NCBI RefSeq assembly: GCF_030282825.1
Contig: NZ_JASTZU010000001.1
Span: forward strand, 1 to 64,000
Reading direction: 5' to 3'
From: Aquibacillus rhizosphaerae
GTDB lineage: Bacteria; Bacillota; Bacilli; Bacillales; Amphibacillaceae
DNA: 64,000 bases
Shown: positions 56,276-64,000 of the stretch, piece after piece
Layout of the letters: every line of letters starts with the position of its first letter
Position numbering within the stretch: position 1 is the stretch's first letter
Made by a program: the position numbers and the translations under genes
Notes under the pieces: generated by a model
The model's input: only the letters and a program-made list of their open reading frames with translations
Database searches by the model: none
Told to the model about the DNA's origin: nothing

Positions 56276-56321
56276 AAAAGCATGTGCAAAGGTATTTTTA
56301 TAAAACCTTTTGCGCATGCCT
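56276..56321 (-). terminator. Terminator of ugd
   Basis: On the minus strand GCATGCGCAAAAGGT pairs with ACCTTTGCACATGC, followed by TTTTT. Confidence 0.85.
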
Positions 56322-56394
56322 CTATTTGTAGTATTCGTGTGAACGGAATAACCGTGCTCATGTATATAAGGACTGTCCTCGTGGTGCATCATTT

Positions 56395-57561
56395 TTAGTC
56401 TCTTTTATAAAGGTCTCTTGTGTACACTTTCTCTTGAACATCAGCTATTTCGTCACTTAGTCTGTTAGAGACAATCACGTCAGATATTTCTTTGAACTCG
56501 TCTAAGTTTTTTATAACTTTTGAATTATTAAATGACTCTTCTTTTAGTGAGGGTTCATATATGACTACTTCAATTCCTTCTCCCTTAATCCGTTTCATAA
56601 TCCCTTGGATAGAGGAAGCTCTAAAATTATCTGAATCAGTTTTCATCGTAAGTCGGTAGATACCAACCGTTTTAGGTTTCTTTTCAATGATTCGGGCCGC
56701 TACAAAGTCCTTACGAGTGCTATTAGCGTCTACAATCGCACTAATCAAATTATTAGGTACGTCTTGGTAATTTGCTCGTAGTTGTTTTGTATCTTTTGGC
56801 AGACAATAACCACCATATCCAAAAGAAGGATTATTATAATGGCTCCCAATTCTGGGGTCTAATCCAACACCTTCAATAATCTGCTTCGTATCTAGCCCCT
56901 TCATTTCTGCATACGTATCCAACTCGTTAAAGTAGGCTACACGAAGAGCTAGGTATGTGTTAGAAAACAGCTTAACAGCTTCTGCTTCTGTTGAATTTGT
57001 GAAGAGTACAGGAATATCTTCTTTTATAGCACCTTGTAATAATAAATCAGCAAATTTTTTGGCGCGATCTGATTGTTCGCCAACAATAATTCTTGAAGGA
57101 TATAAATTATCATATAATGCTTTTCCTTCTCTTAAAAACTCGGGTGAAAAGATAATATTGTCTGTATTAAATTTTTCTCTAACGTCGTTTGTATATCCTA
57201 CTGGAATTGTTGATTTAATTACCATGACTGCATCGGGATTTATAGATAGGACATCTTTAATAACACTTTCCACGGAGCTTGTGTTAAAGTAGTTTTTCAC
57301 CGGATCATAATCTGTTGGTGTAGCAATGACAACAAACTCTGCGTTTATGTATGCTTCATGCTTATCCGTTGTTGCAACTAGATTTAATTCCTTGGTAGTT
57401 AAAAACTCTTCAATTTCATGATCTACAATCGGGGCCACTTTTCGGTTTAACAGGGCCACTTTTTCCTCAATTATATCAAGAGCAACAACCTGATTAAATT
57501 GAGCAAGTAAAACCGCGTTAGATAGACCTACATATCCAGTACCTGCTACAGCTATTTTCAT
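56395..57561 (-). CDS. ugd: UDP-glucose 6-dehydrogenase
   Basis: NAD-dependent oxidation of UDP-glucose to UDP-glucuronate. Length is 388 residues. Rossmann start [44 protein letters not shown], and catalytic Cys253 in [14 protein letters not shown] 57561 is preceded by AAAGGAGA. The compact 388-residue form resembles the single-domain-linked Ugd of streptococcal and E. coli capsule loci more than B. subtilis TuaD (about 460). Its product implies uronic acid in the surface polymer, with substrate from galU at 31.5 kb. Confidence 0.93.
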   Translation of the reverse strand: MKIAVAGTGYVGLSNAVLLAQFNQVVALDIIEEKVALLNRKVAPIVDHEIEEFLTTKELNLVATTDKHEAYINAEFVVIATPTDYDPVKNYFNTSSVESVIKDVLSINPDAVMVIKSTIPVGYTNDVREKFNTDNIIFSPEFLREGKALYDNLYPSRIIVGEQSDRAKKFADLLLQGAIKEDIPVLFTNSTEAEAVKLFSNTYLALRVAYFNELDTYAEMKGLDTKQIIEGVGLDPRIGSHYNNPSFGYGGYCLPKDTKQLRANYQDVPNNLISAIVDANSTRKDFVAARIIEKKPKTVGIYRLTMKTDSDNFRASSIQGIMKRIKGEGIEVVIYEPSLKEESFNNSKVIKNLDEFKEISDVIVSNRLSDEIADVQEKVYTRDLYKRD

Positions 57562-57910
57562 TATTTAACTAATCTCCTTTTTCCACAAATTACTTTTATA
57601 TATTAGTATTTATAATAAAAGGTGTTTTGATTTTTCGTATATAAGAATACACCTATCTTCATTTGATGACAAGAAAATATAATTAAAGGCAAAGCCCAAT
57701 ATCAACTAGTAATTTCCATGATTTTGAACGATCACAGTTCTAGAATAACATGATATAATCATTAAGGAATAATTGGTGGTTACTCTCACTATAACCTTTT
57801 TTGTTTTATAATAATACTAAAAGTGACAGTCTTATTACCTAGTGTTAGTATAAATGAAGCACTAAAATCATTATAAAATTTTTCAATAATTTATATTATG
57901 GAGGTTGAAA
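57562..57910. other. Divergent promoter region of ugd and acyltransferase
   Basis: 350 bp between divergent genes; AT-rich, no supported ORF. It should hold both promoters, which I cannot place confidently. Confidence 0.4.
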
Positions 57911-59914
57911 ATGTCAGATTTAAGAATACCAGAAAAGAGATTTCGACCTGAAATCGAAGGTATTAGAGCTGTTGCAGCTTTTTTAGTTGCAATCTACCAT
58001 ATATGGTTAGGATCAGTTTCAGGTGGAGTAGATGTCTTTTTTATAGTCTCAGGATATTTAATAACAGTTTCGCTACTATCAAAAATGGAGAAACATGGAA
58101 GAATAAACTATGGTGAATATGTATTAGGGTTAGCAAGGCGATTATTCCCTATAGCATTCCTGGTTTTATTAGTTACAACACTTTTATCTATTTTGATCAT
58201 GCCTCGAACACTGGCAAGACAGATCGTTACTGAGATTTTTTCGTCAACATTTTATTTTCAAAACTGGCAGTTAGCTAATAATGCAGTAGACTATTTAGCT
58301 CAAAATAATGAAGCTAGCCCACTTCAACATTTTTGGGCATTATCACTTCAAGGTCAGTTTTATGTTACGTGGCCCTTAGTTGTTTTTATTGCATTTTTAA
58401 TTGCAAAGAAAGTATTGAAAACTCCTGCTCGTAAAACTCTTTTAGGTGTACTAAGCTTTATTTTTATTACATCAATTAGTTATTCGATTTATATTACTGC
58501 TGAAAATCAGCCATGGGCATATTTCGATACTTTTGCTCGTGCCTGGGAGTTTAGCTTAGGAGGAATTTTTGCTCTTTTAACTCCGTACCTAAAGTTTAAT
58601 AAGGCTATCAGTCTTATAATTGGTTGGCTTGGGCTATCTATTGTAGCATTTACTGGTATATTATTGCCTGTATCTAATGTGTTCCCTGGATATGCTGCAT
58701 TATTACCTACAAGCGGTGTTATTTTAGTGCTAATTGCAGCAGAAAATGGCAGTCGATTTAGTGTAGACAAATTATTAGGATCAAAACCATTTTTGTACTT
58801 TGGTGGAATTTCTTACGCTTTTTATTTGTGGCACTGGCCGCTACTAATTCTATATTATAATTATTCAGGTAACGACTCAGCATCAACTCTAGCTGGGGTT
58901 GTTATTATAGTAATAGCATTCATATTATCACTTATATCTGTTAGACTAGTAGAATCACCAATAAGAAAGATAAACCTTAAACAATCAAAGTTAAAACTTA
59001 TAACTATCCTTATTGCTTTTATGCTTTCAGTAGTCATAGTTAACGGTTCTTGGGGATTGTACTCTAATCAGACAGAAGATGTATTTAGCCCGGTCTATGA
59101 TTATGAAGAAGATAATTATCCTGGCGCTCGAGCTATTTATGAAAATATAAATAATATACCAGATGTAGAACCTATCTCTGAAGAACCTGGTGCCACAAGT
59201 TCATTACCTGCTTTCTATTTAGAAAAAGATTGTTACTCTGATTTAAAAGGAAATGTAGTAAGCTTATGTTCCTACGGAGAAACAGACGATCCAGAGCATA
59301 CGATTGCACTCGTTGGAGGTTCTCATTCGGGCCATTGGTTCCCAGCTTTAATGGAAATGTCAGAGGAACTCGAGTTGCAGATTGATGTATATAATAAAGA
59401 TGGGTGCCGATTTACTGCAAATGATTTTGATGGTGCAATGTCTGATTCGTGTATGGAGTGGAATGAAAAGGTGATTGAACCATTAAAAGAAAATCCACCC
59501 GATCTGCTATTCACTACGGCAAATGTTAATAAAGATTCTAAAATACCTGAGGGTTATTTAGAAATGTGGAGAGAATTTGAAGGTATTACAGAAATATTTG
59601 CAATTCGCGATAATCCGAGGATGAAAGAAAAGATTCCACTATGTCTAGAAACTAAAAGCGAAGAAGAGTGTTCTGTCCCAAGAGATGAAGCCATATCAGA
59701 CACTCCGCCATGGGAAAACACAGATAATATACCAAGTAATGTAACGTTTGCTGATCTATCAGATTATTTGTGTGATGACAATTCCTGTTATCCAGTCATT
59801 GGAAATGTAGTTGTTTACCGTGACCAACATCACCTAAACACATTATACTCTAAGACTATGGCGCCGGCTTTAAAAGAACATATTGCAAAAGCTTTGGAAA
59901 AGACAGAAAAATAG
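57911..59914 (+). CDS. OatA-like membrane O-acyltransferase (Acyltransferase_3 plus SGNH)
   Basis: Protein of 667 residues. Residues 1-385 form a 10-11 segment Acyltransferase_3 membrane domain with RPEIEGIRAVAAFLVAIYHI (conserved His) and GGVDVFFIVSGYLIT. Residues about 430-667 form an extracytoplasmic SGNH domain: Ser in VGGSHSGHW, and the Asp-His pair in YRDQHHLN. This is the OatA layout, which moves acetyl groups across the membrane to peptidoglycan MurNAc or to a wall polysaccharide. ATG 57911 follows GGAGG by 6 nt. Acceptor not known; the neighbouring wall genes suit either. Confidence 0.9.
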   Translation: MSDLRIPEKRFRPEIEGIRAVAAFLVAIYHIWLGSVSGGVDVFFIVSGYLITVSLLSKMEKHGRINYGEYVLGLARRLFPIAFLVLLVTTLLSILIMPRTLARQIVTEIFSSTFYFQNWQLANNAVDYLAQNNEASPLQHFWALSLQGQFYVTWPLVVFIAFLIAKKVLKTPARKTLLGVLSFIFITSISYSIYITAENQPWAYFDTFARAWEFSLGGIFALLTPYLKFNKAISLIIGWLGLSIVAFTGILLPVSNVFPGYAALLPTSGVILVLIAAENGSRFSVDKLLGSKPFLYFGGISYAFYLWHWPLLILYYNYSGNDSASTLAGVVIIVIAFILSLISVRLVESPIRKINLKQSKLKLITILIAFMLSVVIVNGSWGLYSNQTEDVFSPVYDYEEDNYPGARAIYENINNIPDVEPISEEPGATSSLPAFYLEKDCYSDLKGNVVSLCSYGETDDPEHTIALVGGSHSGHWFPALMEMSEELELQIDVYNKDGCRFTANDFDGAMSDSCMEWNEKVIEPLKENPPDLLFTTANVNKDSKIPEGYLEMWREFEGITEIFAIRDNPRMKEKIPLCLETKSEEECSVPRDEAISDTPPWENTDNIPSNVTFADLSDYLCDDNSCYPVIGNVVVYRDQHHLNTLYSKTMAPALKEHIAKALEKTEK

Positions 59915-60081
59915 CGAAATAATATACAAAAGTATGAATTTTTATTACAATTAAATTTTTAAAAACGATGGGATTAATAGTACTACTGTGATAATATATT
60001 TAAGTATTAGTCAGAAAATAACTATACTCACCGAATAGTATTAATAATTGTAGAAATGCAATATCTCATCGAGGTGTTTAC

Positions 60082-60240
60082 TTGAAACAATTTAATAAAT
60101 TGCCTAAAACAGTAAAGAAGACCGTTCGGTATATTCTTCAGGATGCCAACTTAGAGAAATTAGATGACATAGAAAATATTTTAATAAAGTCCATAAAGGA
60201 ACGAAGAAGTGAGCTCGCAGAAAAGAAAGAACATAAGTAA
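60082..60240 (+). CDS. Small protein of unknown function, cassette gene A
   Basis: 52 residues, starting KQFNKLPKTVKKTVRYILQD and ending in a charged helix (IKSIKERRSELAEKKEH). Predicted all-helical, basic, no signal. TTG 60082 follows GAGGTG by 5 nt. A broken paralogue lies at 55332. It ends 10 bp before a second small gene, so the two form an operon. I recognise no family; size and helix pattern could suit a small regulator or adaptor, which is speculation. Confidence 0.7.
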   Translation: MKQFNKLPKTVKKTVRYILQDANLEKLDDIENILIKSIKERRSELAEKKEHK

Positions 60241-60250
60241 TGGAGGAAGA

Positions 60251-60412
60251 ATGTATATGAGTTTGAAAGAAAATCAAGATGAAAAAGAGCTATTAAAGAA
60301 ACTAATGTCCAGTGTCTATCAAAAAGGCTATAATGGTGCAACTGTTCAAGATATAATGCTTGAGTTAAAAACAGAGTTGCCTAAAATTATGCAAAAAGAA
60401 GTTAGTGTATAA
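60251..60412 (+). CDS. Small protein of unknown function, cassette gene B
   Basis: 53 residues (MYMSLKENQDEKELLKKLMS onward), helical, with YQKGYNGATVQDIMLEL in the middle. ATG 60251 lies 4 nt after GGAGG and ATG 60257 lies 10 nt after it; either is possible. It follows gene A closely and ends at a strong terminator. A degraded stretch at 55516-55605 (SDSKKFKALLTIIYKK) may be its counterpart in the broken cassette. Confidence 0.65.
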   Translation: MYMSLKENQDEKELLKKLMSSVYQKGYNGATVQDIMLELKTELPKIMQKEVSV

Positions 60413-60419
60413 AAATAAA

Positions 60420-60470
60420 AATGGGACAAGCACAAATCTAAACTAGACCTGTGTTTGTCCCTTTATTTTG
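60420..60470 (+). terminator. Terminator of small-gene pair A-B
   Basis: GGGACAAGCACA pairs with TGTGTTTGTCCC, followed by TTTATTTT. Confidence 0.88.
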
Positions 60471-60532
60471 ACTTGTGAAACGTGAAATTATGCTTTATCA
60501 TATGTAATAATGGTAAGTAAGGAGTGGAAAAA

Positions 60533-60835
60533 ATGAGTATTAGTTTCTTTTGGATTGCTATAGGTTTGGCTGCTTGTGGCTATTTCGTAGGGGAGGGTTT
60601 AAAGAACTTTGGTAATCCTAATAGTAGTAATTCGTTGAATTCGTTGTTAGATGATGAAGAAGATAAACCTTTGTTGATTAAAGAAAAAGAGCTTAATCAT
60701 TATTTAGGTATAGATAAAGAGGATGTTGAAGCGTTTGTACAGAATTATCCAGATATACCCAGGTTTGAACTGAATGGAAAAACATATTATCCATATAAGA
60801 AAGTGTTGAAATGGATTGACAATAGATTAATCTAA
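60533..60835 (+). CDS. Membrane-tethered small protein with excisionase-like HTH
   Basis: 100 residues. N-terminal membrane segment (about 4-24, FFWIAIGLAACGYFVGEGL), an Asn/Ser linker, then a C-terminal domain (about 47-100) whose pattern LIKEKELNHYLGIDKEDVEA ... YPYKKVLKWIDN resembles small winged-helix/excisionase-type folds. ATG 60533 follows AAGGAG by 8 nt; GTG 60524 overlaps the RBS. No close family recognised. A DNA-binding-like domain attached to a membrane anchor suggests a phage-derived or regulatory origin. Confidence 0.65.
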   Translation: MSISFFWIAIGLAACGYFVGEGLKNFGNPNSSNSLNSLLDDEEDKPLLIKEKELNHYLGIDKEDVEAFVQNYPDIPRFELNGKTYYPYKKVLKWIDNRLI

Positions 60836-60842
60836 CAGGTAA

Positions 60843-60980
60843 TCACTTAAATTCACCTTCATTAGAATCAACTAGAAAATCATCGGCCTCAAATACATCA
60901 TATTCTTCATTTACTTCTTTGATAAATTCATCATCAAGTTGAGGGAAACGACTAATGAAACGAAGGACTCTCTCAATCAC
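60843..60980 (-). CDS. Small acidic protein, cassette gene C
   Basis: 45 residues: MIERVLRFISRFPQLDDEFI, then KEVNEEYDVFEADDFL. GTG 60980 lies 8 nt after AGGAG; the longer open frame to 61100 has no RBS and a hydrophobic, unlikely N-terminus. Convergent with the gene at 60533 (7-bp gap). Paralogue at 55643-55777. Function unknown. Confidence 0.6.
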   Translation of the reverse strand: MIERVLRFISRFPQLDDEFIKEVNEEYDVFEADDFLVDSNEGEFK

Positions 60981-61055
60981 TGCTATCACTCCTAGGTAAC
61001 GTAAATATATCACGCTTATGTTAACCAGGAATGAAGTAAGTATGTATTTTTCATT

Positions 61056-61090
61056 AAAAAAAGCTGTAACGAGTATGCTACAGCTTTTTA
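61056..61090 (-). terminator. Terminator of corA
   Basis: AAAAAGCTGTA pairs with TACAGCTTTTT around a short loop. It overlaps the corA stop region and has T runs on the minus strand. Confidence 0.85.
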
Positions 61091-62038
61091 AGAGAACCAT
61101 CCTTTGCGTTTAAACCAAATGAACATAGCAACCGACATGACGGCCATTACGATTAGAACGGTAAAATAGCCATATTCCCACGTGAGTTCAGGCATATTGG
61201 CGAAGTTCATTCCGTAAATACCAGCAATAAACGTAAGCGGTGCGAAAATCGAGGTGATAATCGTTAATACCTTCATCACTTGGTTTGTCTGGTGTGAATT
61301 TAGTGACAAATAGTTGTCGCGAATGTCATTCGTTATTTCACGATTGGATGCGACCATTTCAGCTAATTTTAGAAGATGATCATAAATATCAGCAAAGTAC
61401 TCTTTACGATTCCGAATGCCATCCAGATGATTCGAGTTTAATATCCGGTAGAATAAGTCCCGAACCGGATTAATCGTGTGACGTAGCTTTAAAAGTTCAT
61501 GGCGGATGTCAAATAAATTGTCTAATAATACGTCCATCGTTTCCGCGTCTTTATTATTCTCAATATCATTTAACTCATCTTCAATTTCATAGATAATTGG
61601 GAAGTAATTATCTACGATGTTATCGATCACTTCATAAAATACCCTGTATATATCCCACTGATCTGCATTAGTGGTCTTGGATAGCTTACTCCAAACTTGA
61701 TTTGTTTCTTTTGAGTCATGATGGTGGAAAGATACAATGAACTTTTCACCAAGAAAGAAATCATGCTCTTGTTTCGTTAAGTTTTTAGGGTTAATCGCAT
61801 GTGTAATGAAAAAATTAAAGTCATCATAATAATCTAGTTTTGGTCTTTGTAATTCATGAATACAATCCTCTATGGCAAGTGGGTGAAAGTGTAGTTTAGT
61901 ATCCAGTTGCTGCACCTCTGCATCAGTAGGTTGATCAAAATCAATCCAGTACCATTGATAGTCAATACTATTTATCTCATCGATTGTTTTTAATGTATGG
62001 ATTTGATTGTCATCAGTTATAGCCATTATATGTATCAT
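61088..62038 (-). CDS. corA: CorA-family magnesium/divalent cation channel
   Basis: Pentameric Mg2+ channel subunit, 316 residues. Large cytoplasmic alpha/beta and helical domain (1-255), then two C-terminal membrane segments. The selectivity motif YGMNFANMPE lies between them; the tail WFKRKGWFS is the basic sphincter end. ATG 62038 follows AGAAGGAG. Monocistronic with its own terminator. The sequence fits the CorA/YfjQ branch of Bacilli. Cobalt or nickel may also pass in such proteins. Confidence 0.95.
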   Translation of the reverse strand: MIHIMAITDDNQIHTLKTIDEINSIDYQWYWIDFDQPTDAEVQQLDTKLHFHPLAIEDCIHELQRPKLDYYDDFNFFITHAINPKNLTKQEHDFFLGEKFIVSFHHHDSKETNQVWSKLSKTTNADQWDIYRVFYEVIDNIVDNYFPIIYEIEDELNDIENNKDAETMDVLLDNLFDIRHELLKLRHTINPVRDLFYRILNSNHLDGIRNRKEYFADIYDHLLKLAEMVASNREITNDIRDNYLSLNSHQTNQVMKVLTIITSIFAPLTFIAGIYGMNFANMPELTWEYGYFTVLIVMAVMSVAMFIWFKRKGWFS

Positions 62039-62182
62039 ATCAAAACTCCTTCTAGAAAGAAGTTTAAAACAAATCGGACTAAGGTTACAAGTAAGACAGG
62101 TGAAATTAAAACTTTTTCAAAAAAATTACAAATTTAATGTTTACACTCTAATCAGTTTTGGTAAAGGTAGCTAATAATAAGT

Positions 62183-62208
62183 AAAAAAAAGACGACATTA
62201 TTGTCGCC
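62183..62208 (-). terminator. Terminator overlapping the PilZ gene stop codon
   Basis: On the minus strand GGCGACAATAATGTCGTC followed by TTTTTTTT. The TAA stop lies in the hairpin loop. Confidence 0.85.
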
Positions 62209-62578
62209 CACCAACTAGCAATTCATTGTTTTTATTTTGGATATAGTTCTCATAAGAATTCATGTATTGGAAATAGTTAAAGTCTGCAGAAATAATTTCT
62301 AATCCATATGTCATTTCATGGCTGTTTTGTTCTTTCCATTTTATTTCTCCAAATATATGATTAGTTGGGGAAAACAACTTGGCTCGAATAATAATTTTTT
62401 GACCTTTATATAAATCTAACTCCGAAGAAAAGCATAAGCCTGTTACACTTAAATCGACAAATTTAATTTTAGATAATATTTTTGTTATTTGCACTTCGTC
62501 TTTTTCCTCTACCAACATGATTGTTGTATCTGCTAATGGAGGATTTGTAAATTCGATTCTTTGAGTACTTCTTTTCAA
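62198..62578 (-). CDS. PilZ-domain c-di-GMP-binding protein
   Basis: Cytoplasmic protein of 126 residues made of a single PilZ domain. The two ligand motifs are present: RxxxR at residues 3-7 (RSTQR) and DxSxxG in VDLSVTGLCFSS. The beta-barrel continues with GQKIIIRAKLF and TYGLEIISAD. Stand-alone PilZ proteins of Bacilli relay c-di-GMP levels to motility or exopolysaccharide machinery; the partner is not shown by the sequence. ATG 62578 is preceded by GGGAGAGG. Its terminator hairpin overlaps the stop codon. Confidence 0.8.
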   Translation of the reverse strand: MKRSTQRIEFTNPPLADTTIMLVEEKDEVQITKILSKIKFVDLSVTGLCFSSELDLYKGQKIIIRAKLFSPTNHIFGEIKWKEQNSHEMTYGLEIISADFNYFQYMNSYENYIQNKNNELLVGGRQ

Positions 62579-62983
62579 TTGTCACCTCTCCCTTTTTTGA
62601 AAAATTAGGACCTGCTTTCGTTTGATATCTATAGACTACACAGAAGAAATTAGTATGTCAATATCACTTATTCATAACAATTGGTAGATTATAACCATTA
62701 TATTCGACGTGAAAATTCAGCTTTTGTTACTCAAAGTTGTTTTTTGTCATTTTGCTATAAAAATTCATCTTGAATCGACAAACTAAGTGTATATAAGGTA
62801 AAAGTAGAGGGGGATGTTTAGTCAAATTTCTCGCTTTTTTTTGTAGAGGTAAAAAGACTTATTTTTTAAAAAATAGTCGATTTAATAGATTTTCTGAAAT
62901 TTACGGAACTAGTACACATAACTATACCTTTCTCTATATAAATATATGTCCGTATAAAAAGAGCTCTTATTTAGTGTGAAATA
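62579..62983. other. Gene-free region between PilZ gene and nrdG
   Basis: About 400 bp, AT-rich, no supported ORF. It must hold the PilZ gene promoter (minus strand). No clear structure apart from T/A-rich tracts. Confidence 0.4.
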
Positions 62984-63015
62984 AATCAGATAGGTACGAT
63001 TGTACCCATCTGATT
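62984..63015 (-). terminator. Terminator of nrdDG
   Basis: AATCAGATAGGTAC pairs with GTACCCATCTGATT just past the nrdG stop; only a modest T tract follows on the minus strand. Confidence 0.7.
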
Positions 63016-63020
63016 ATCTA

Positions 63021-63485
63021 TTAAGTTATTGTAATAGTGGATAAATCAATAACCCGCTGATTTCTACTTCCGCAATACGTTAAAGTTAAATCTCTTTCTT
63101 CTATTAAGAAGGGACCGTCAACAAGCACATCACAATAAGTGAGTAATTTTCTTTGGTAATAGTCATTTGAGTTGATTAATTGCTCGAGTGTATAGCCGCT
63201 GTATGTCCAGATGTTTCTACCTAATGTTTTTACTTTTTCTGCAATCTTACAAACCTCTGCTGCTTGAAAAAATGGCTCTCCACCTGAAAAGGTTACATCT
63301 GTTAGTGGATTACTAGCAATCTCATCAACAACTTCATCGACTGTCATCTCTATTCCATTTTTTATGTTCCAGCTTTTTGGATTATGGCATCCTTTACAGA
63401 AGTGAGGACAACCAGCAAAAAAGACTACTGTACGAAGTCCCACACCATCTACAACGGAATCATGGATAATATTCATTACTTTCAT
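63021..63485 (-). CDS. nrdG: Anaerobic ribonucleotide reductase activating protein NrdG
   Basis: Radical-SAM enzyme of 154 residues that creates the glycyl radical on NrdD. The CxxxCxxC cluster motif is Cys26, Cys30, Cys33 (GCPHFCKGCHNPKSW), and the Gly-rich SAM-binding GGEPFF follows at about residue 69. ATG 63485 overlaps the nrdD stop (ATGA), so the two are translationally coupled. It indicates a capacity for DNA precursor synthesis without oxygen. Confidence 0.96.
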   Translation of the reverse strand: MKVMNIIHDSVVDGVGLRTVVFFAGCPHFCKGCHNPKSWNIKNGIEMTVDEVVDEIASNPLTDVTFSGGEPFFQAAEVCKIAEKVKTLGRNIWTYSGYTLEQLINSNDYYQRKLLTYCDVLVDGPFLIEERDLTLTYCGSRNQRVIDLSTITIT

Positions 63486-64000
63486 TGGTGTTTCACACGT
63501 TCTTGTCCTTCTGCACGTTTAGCGGAATTCCATTTCCCCATGTCACCAACCAAATATCCGGTAATTCTTCTTATCCGCTCAATCTTTTCCTCGGAGTCAT
63601 TGTCGCAGCTAGGGCATTGGTTATTGATGATACCGGTATAACCACAGCATGTGCAGCGGTCAACAGGATGGTTAATCGAACCATAGCCAAAATCACTTGC
63701 GGCCATAGCTTTCACTAATGTATCAATTGCGGCTATATTTTTGGTAACATCGCCGTCACATTCAATGTAAGAGATGTGGCCGCCATTACATAAAGAATGG
63801 AACGCGCCTTCTTTGCGGATTTTCTCAATTGCCTTAATAGAGTAATAGACAGGTATATGAAAGGAATTTGTATAAAAACTACGATCTGTTACACCAGGGA
63901 TTGCACCGAATTCCTTTTTGTCGTGTTTGGTGAATCTTCCTGATAACCCTTCAGCTGGTGTGGCGATTAAGGAAAAGTTTAAGTTATACCGAACGCTCGC
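63482..64000 (-). CDS. nrdD: Anaerobic ribonucleoside-triphosphate reductase NrdD, C-terminal part
   Basis: The 5' part lies beyond the window; only the last ~172 codons are seen. The frame stays open from 64000 to the stop at 63482 and contains LCNGGHISYIECDGDVT, the four-Cys zinc site (CTCCGYTG and CPSCDND) and the glycyl-radical loop RRITGYLVGD near the C-terminus. This is the class III reductase, which reduces ribonucleoside triphosphates anaerobically. It overlaps nrdG by 4 nt. The start codon cannot be judged here. Confidence 0.95.
   Translation of the reverse strand, partial: ASVRYNLNFSLIATPAEGLSGRFTKHDKKEFGAIPGVTDRSFYTNSFHIPVYYSIKAIEKIRKEGAFHSLCNGGHISYIECDGDVTKNIAAIDTLVKAMAASDFGYGSINHPVDRCTCCGYTGIINNQCPSCDNDSEEKIERIRRITGYLVGDMGKWNSAKRAEGQERVKHQ

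Noticed and set aside
56095-56361. 88-codon minus-strand ORF between the small acidic gene and ugd
   Set aside because: It overlaps the ugd terminator, lacks an RBS and shows no protein-like motif.

Overview
The window looks like a chromosomal segment of a low-GC, endospore-forming, flagellated Bacillaceae bacterium. The gene order ywzB-ywmB-murA ... spoIID-spoIIQ ... spoIIID-mbl-flhO-flhP ... fabZ is the B. subtilis order, the ribosome-binding sites are strong AGGAGG types, and TTG/GTG starts are common. A halotolerant genus near Oceanobacillus or Virgibacillus is my inference; no rRNA or tRNA is present to prove it.

Region by region. (1) 0.5-3.6 kb: ywzB, ywmB and murA. (2) 3.9-13.6 kb: a complete murein-peptide uptake and recycling unit, dppABCDE-ykfABC/D, placed between murA and spoIID. 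Its last gene is an in-frame fusion of the NlpC/P60 endopeptidase YkfC with the DppF-type transporter ATPase YkfD. (3) 14.0-22.8 kb: spoIID, spoIIQ, an AimR-like peptide-receptor gene lacking the usual N-terminal HTH, spoIIID, mbl, flhO, flhP, an EpuA-family gene and fabZ. Two copies of a ~530-bp repeat, each built of two opposed arms, bracket the ywmB-to-spoIIQ block. (4) 23.0-28.5 kb: an acidic lipoprotein, then a TetR regulator, an RND adaptor lipoprotein and an SwrC-like RND pump.

(5) 28.7-40.1 kb: a cell-surface polysaccharide locus with two tandem WecA/TagO-type enzymes, GalU, a MurJ/Wzx-like flippase, two GT4 glycosyltransferases, the pyruvyltransferase CsaB, a Wzy/O-antigen-ligase-like protein and a split Alg14/Alg13 pair. 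(6) 40.2-53.8 kb: six secreted proteins with SLH domains (lytic transglycosylase, amidase, CAP protein, glucosaminidase, subtilisin, GH18 hydrolase), plus a decayed SLH gene. CsaB-type pyruvylation creates the wall-polymer ligand for SLH domains, so regions 5 and 6 fit together as polymer synthesis plus the enzymes anchored on it. (7) 54-64 kb: an LCP ligase, UDP-glucose dehydrogenase, an OatA-like acyltransferase, small unknown genes present as an intact cassette at 60-61 kb and a decayed copy at 55.3-55.8 kb, CorA, a PilZ protein, nrdG and the 3' end of nrdD.

The best candidates for something new are the YkfC-ATPase fusion, the AimR-like gene in the sporulation neighbourhood, the duplicated small-protein cassette, and a CAP-SLH gene whose expected ATG reads ATC. 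No tRNA, rRNA, CRISPR array, prophage or intact insertion sequence was seen.
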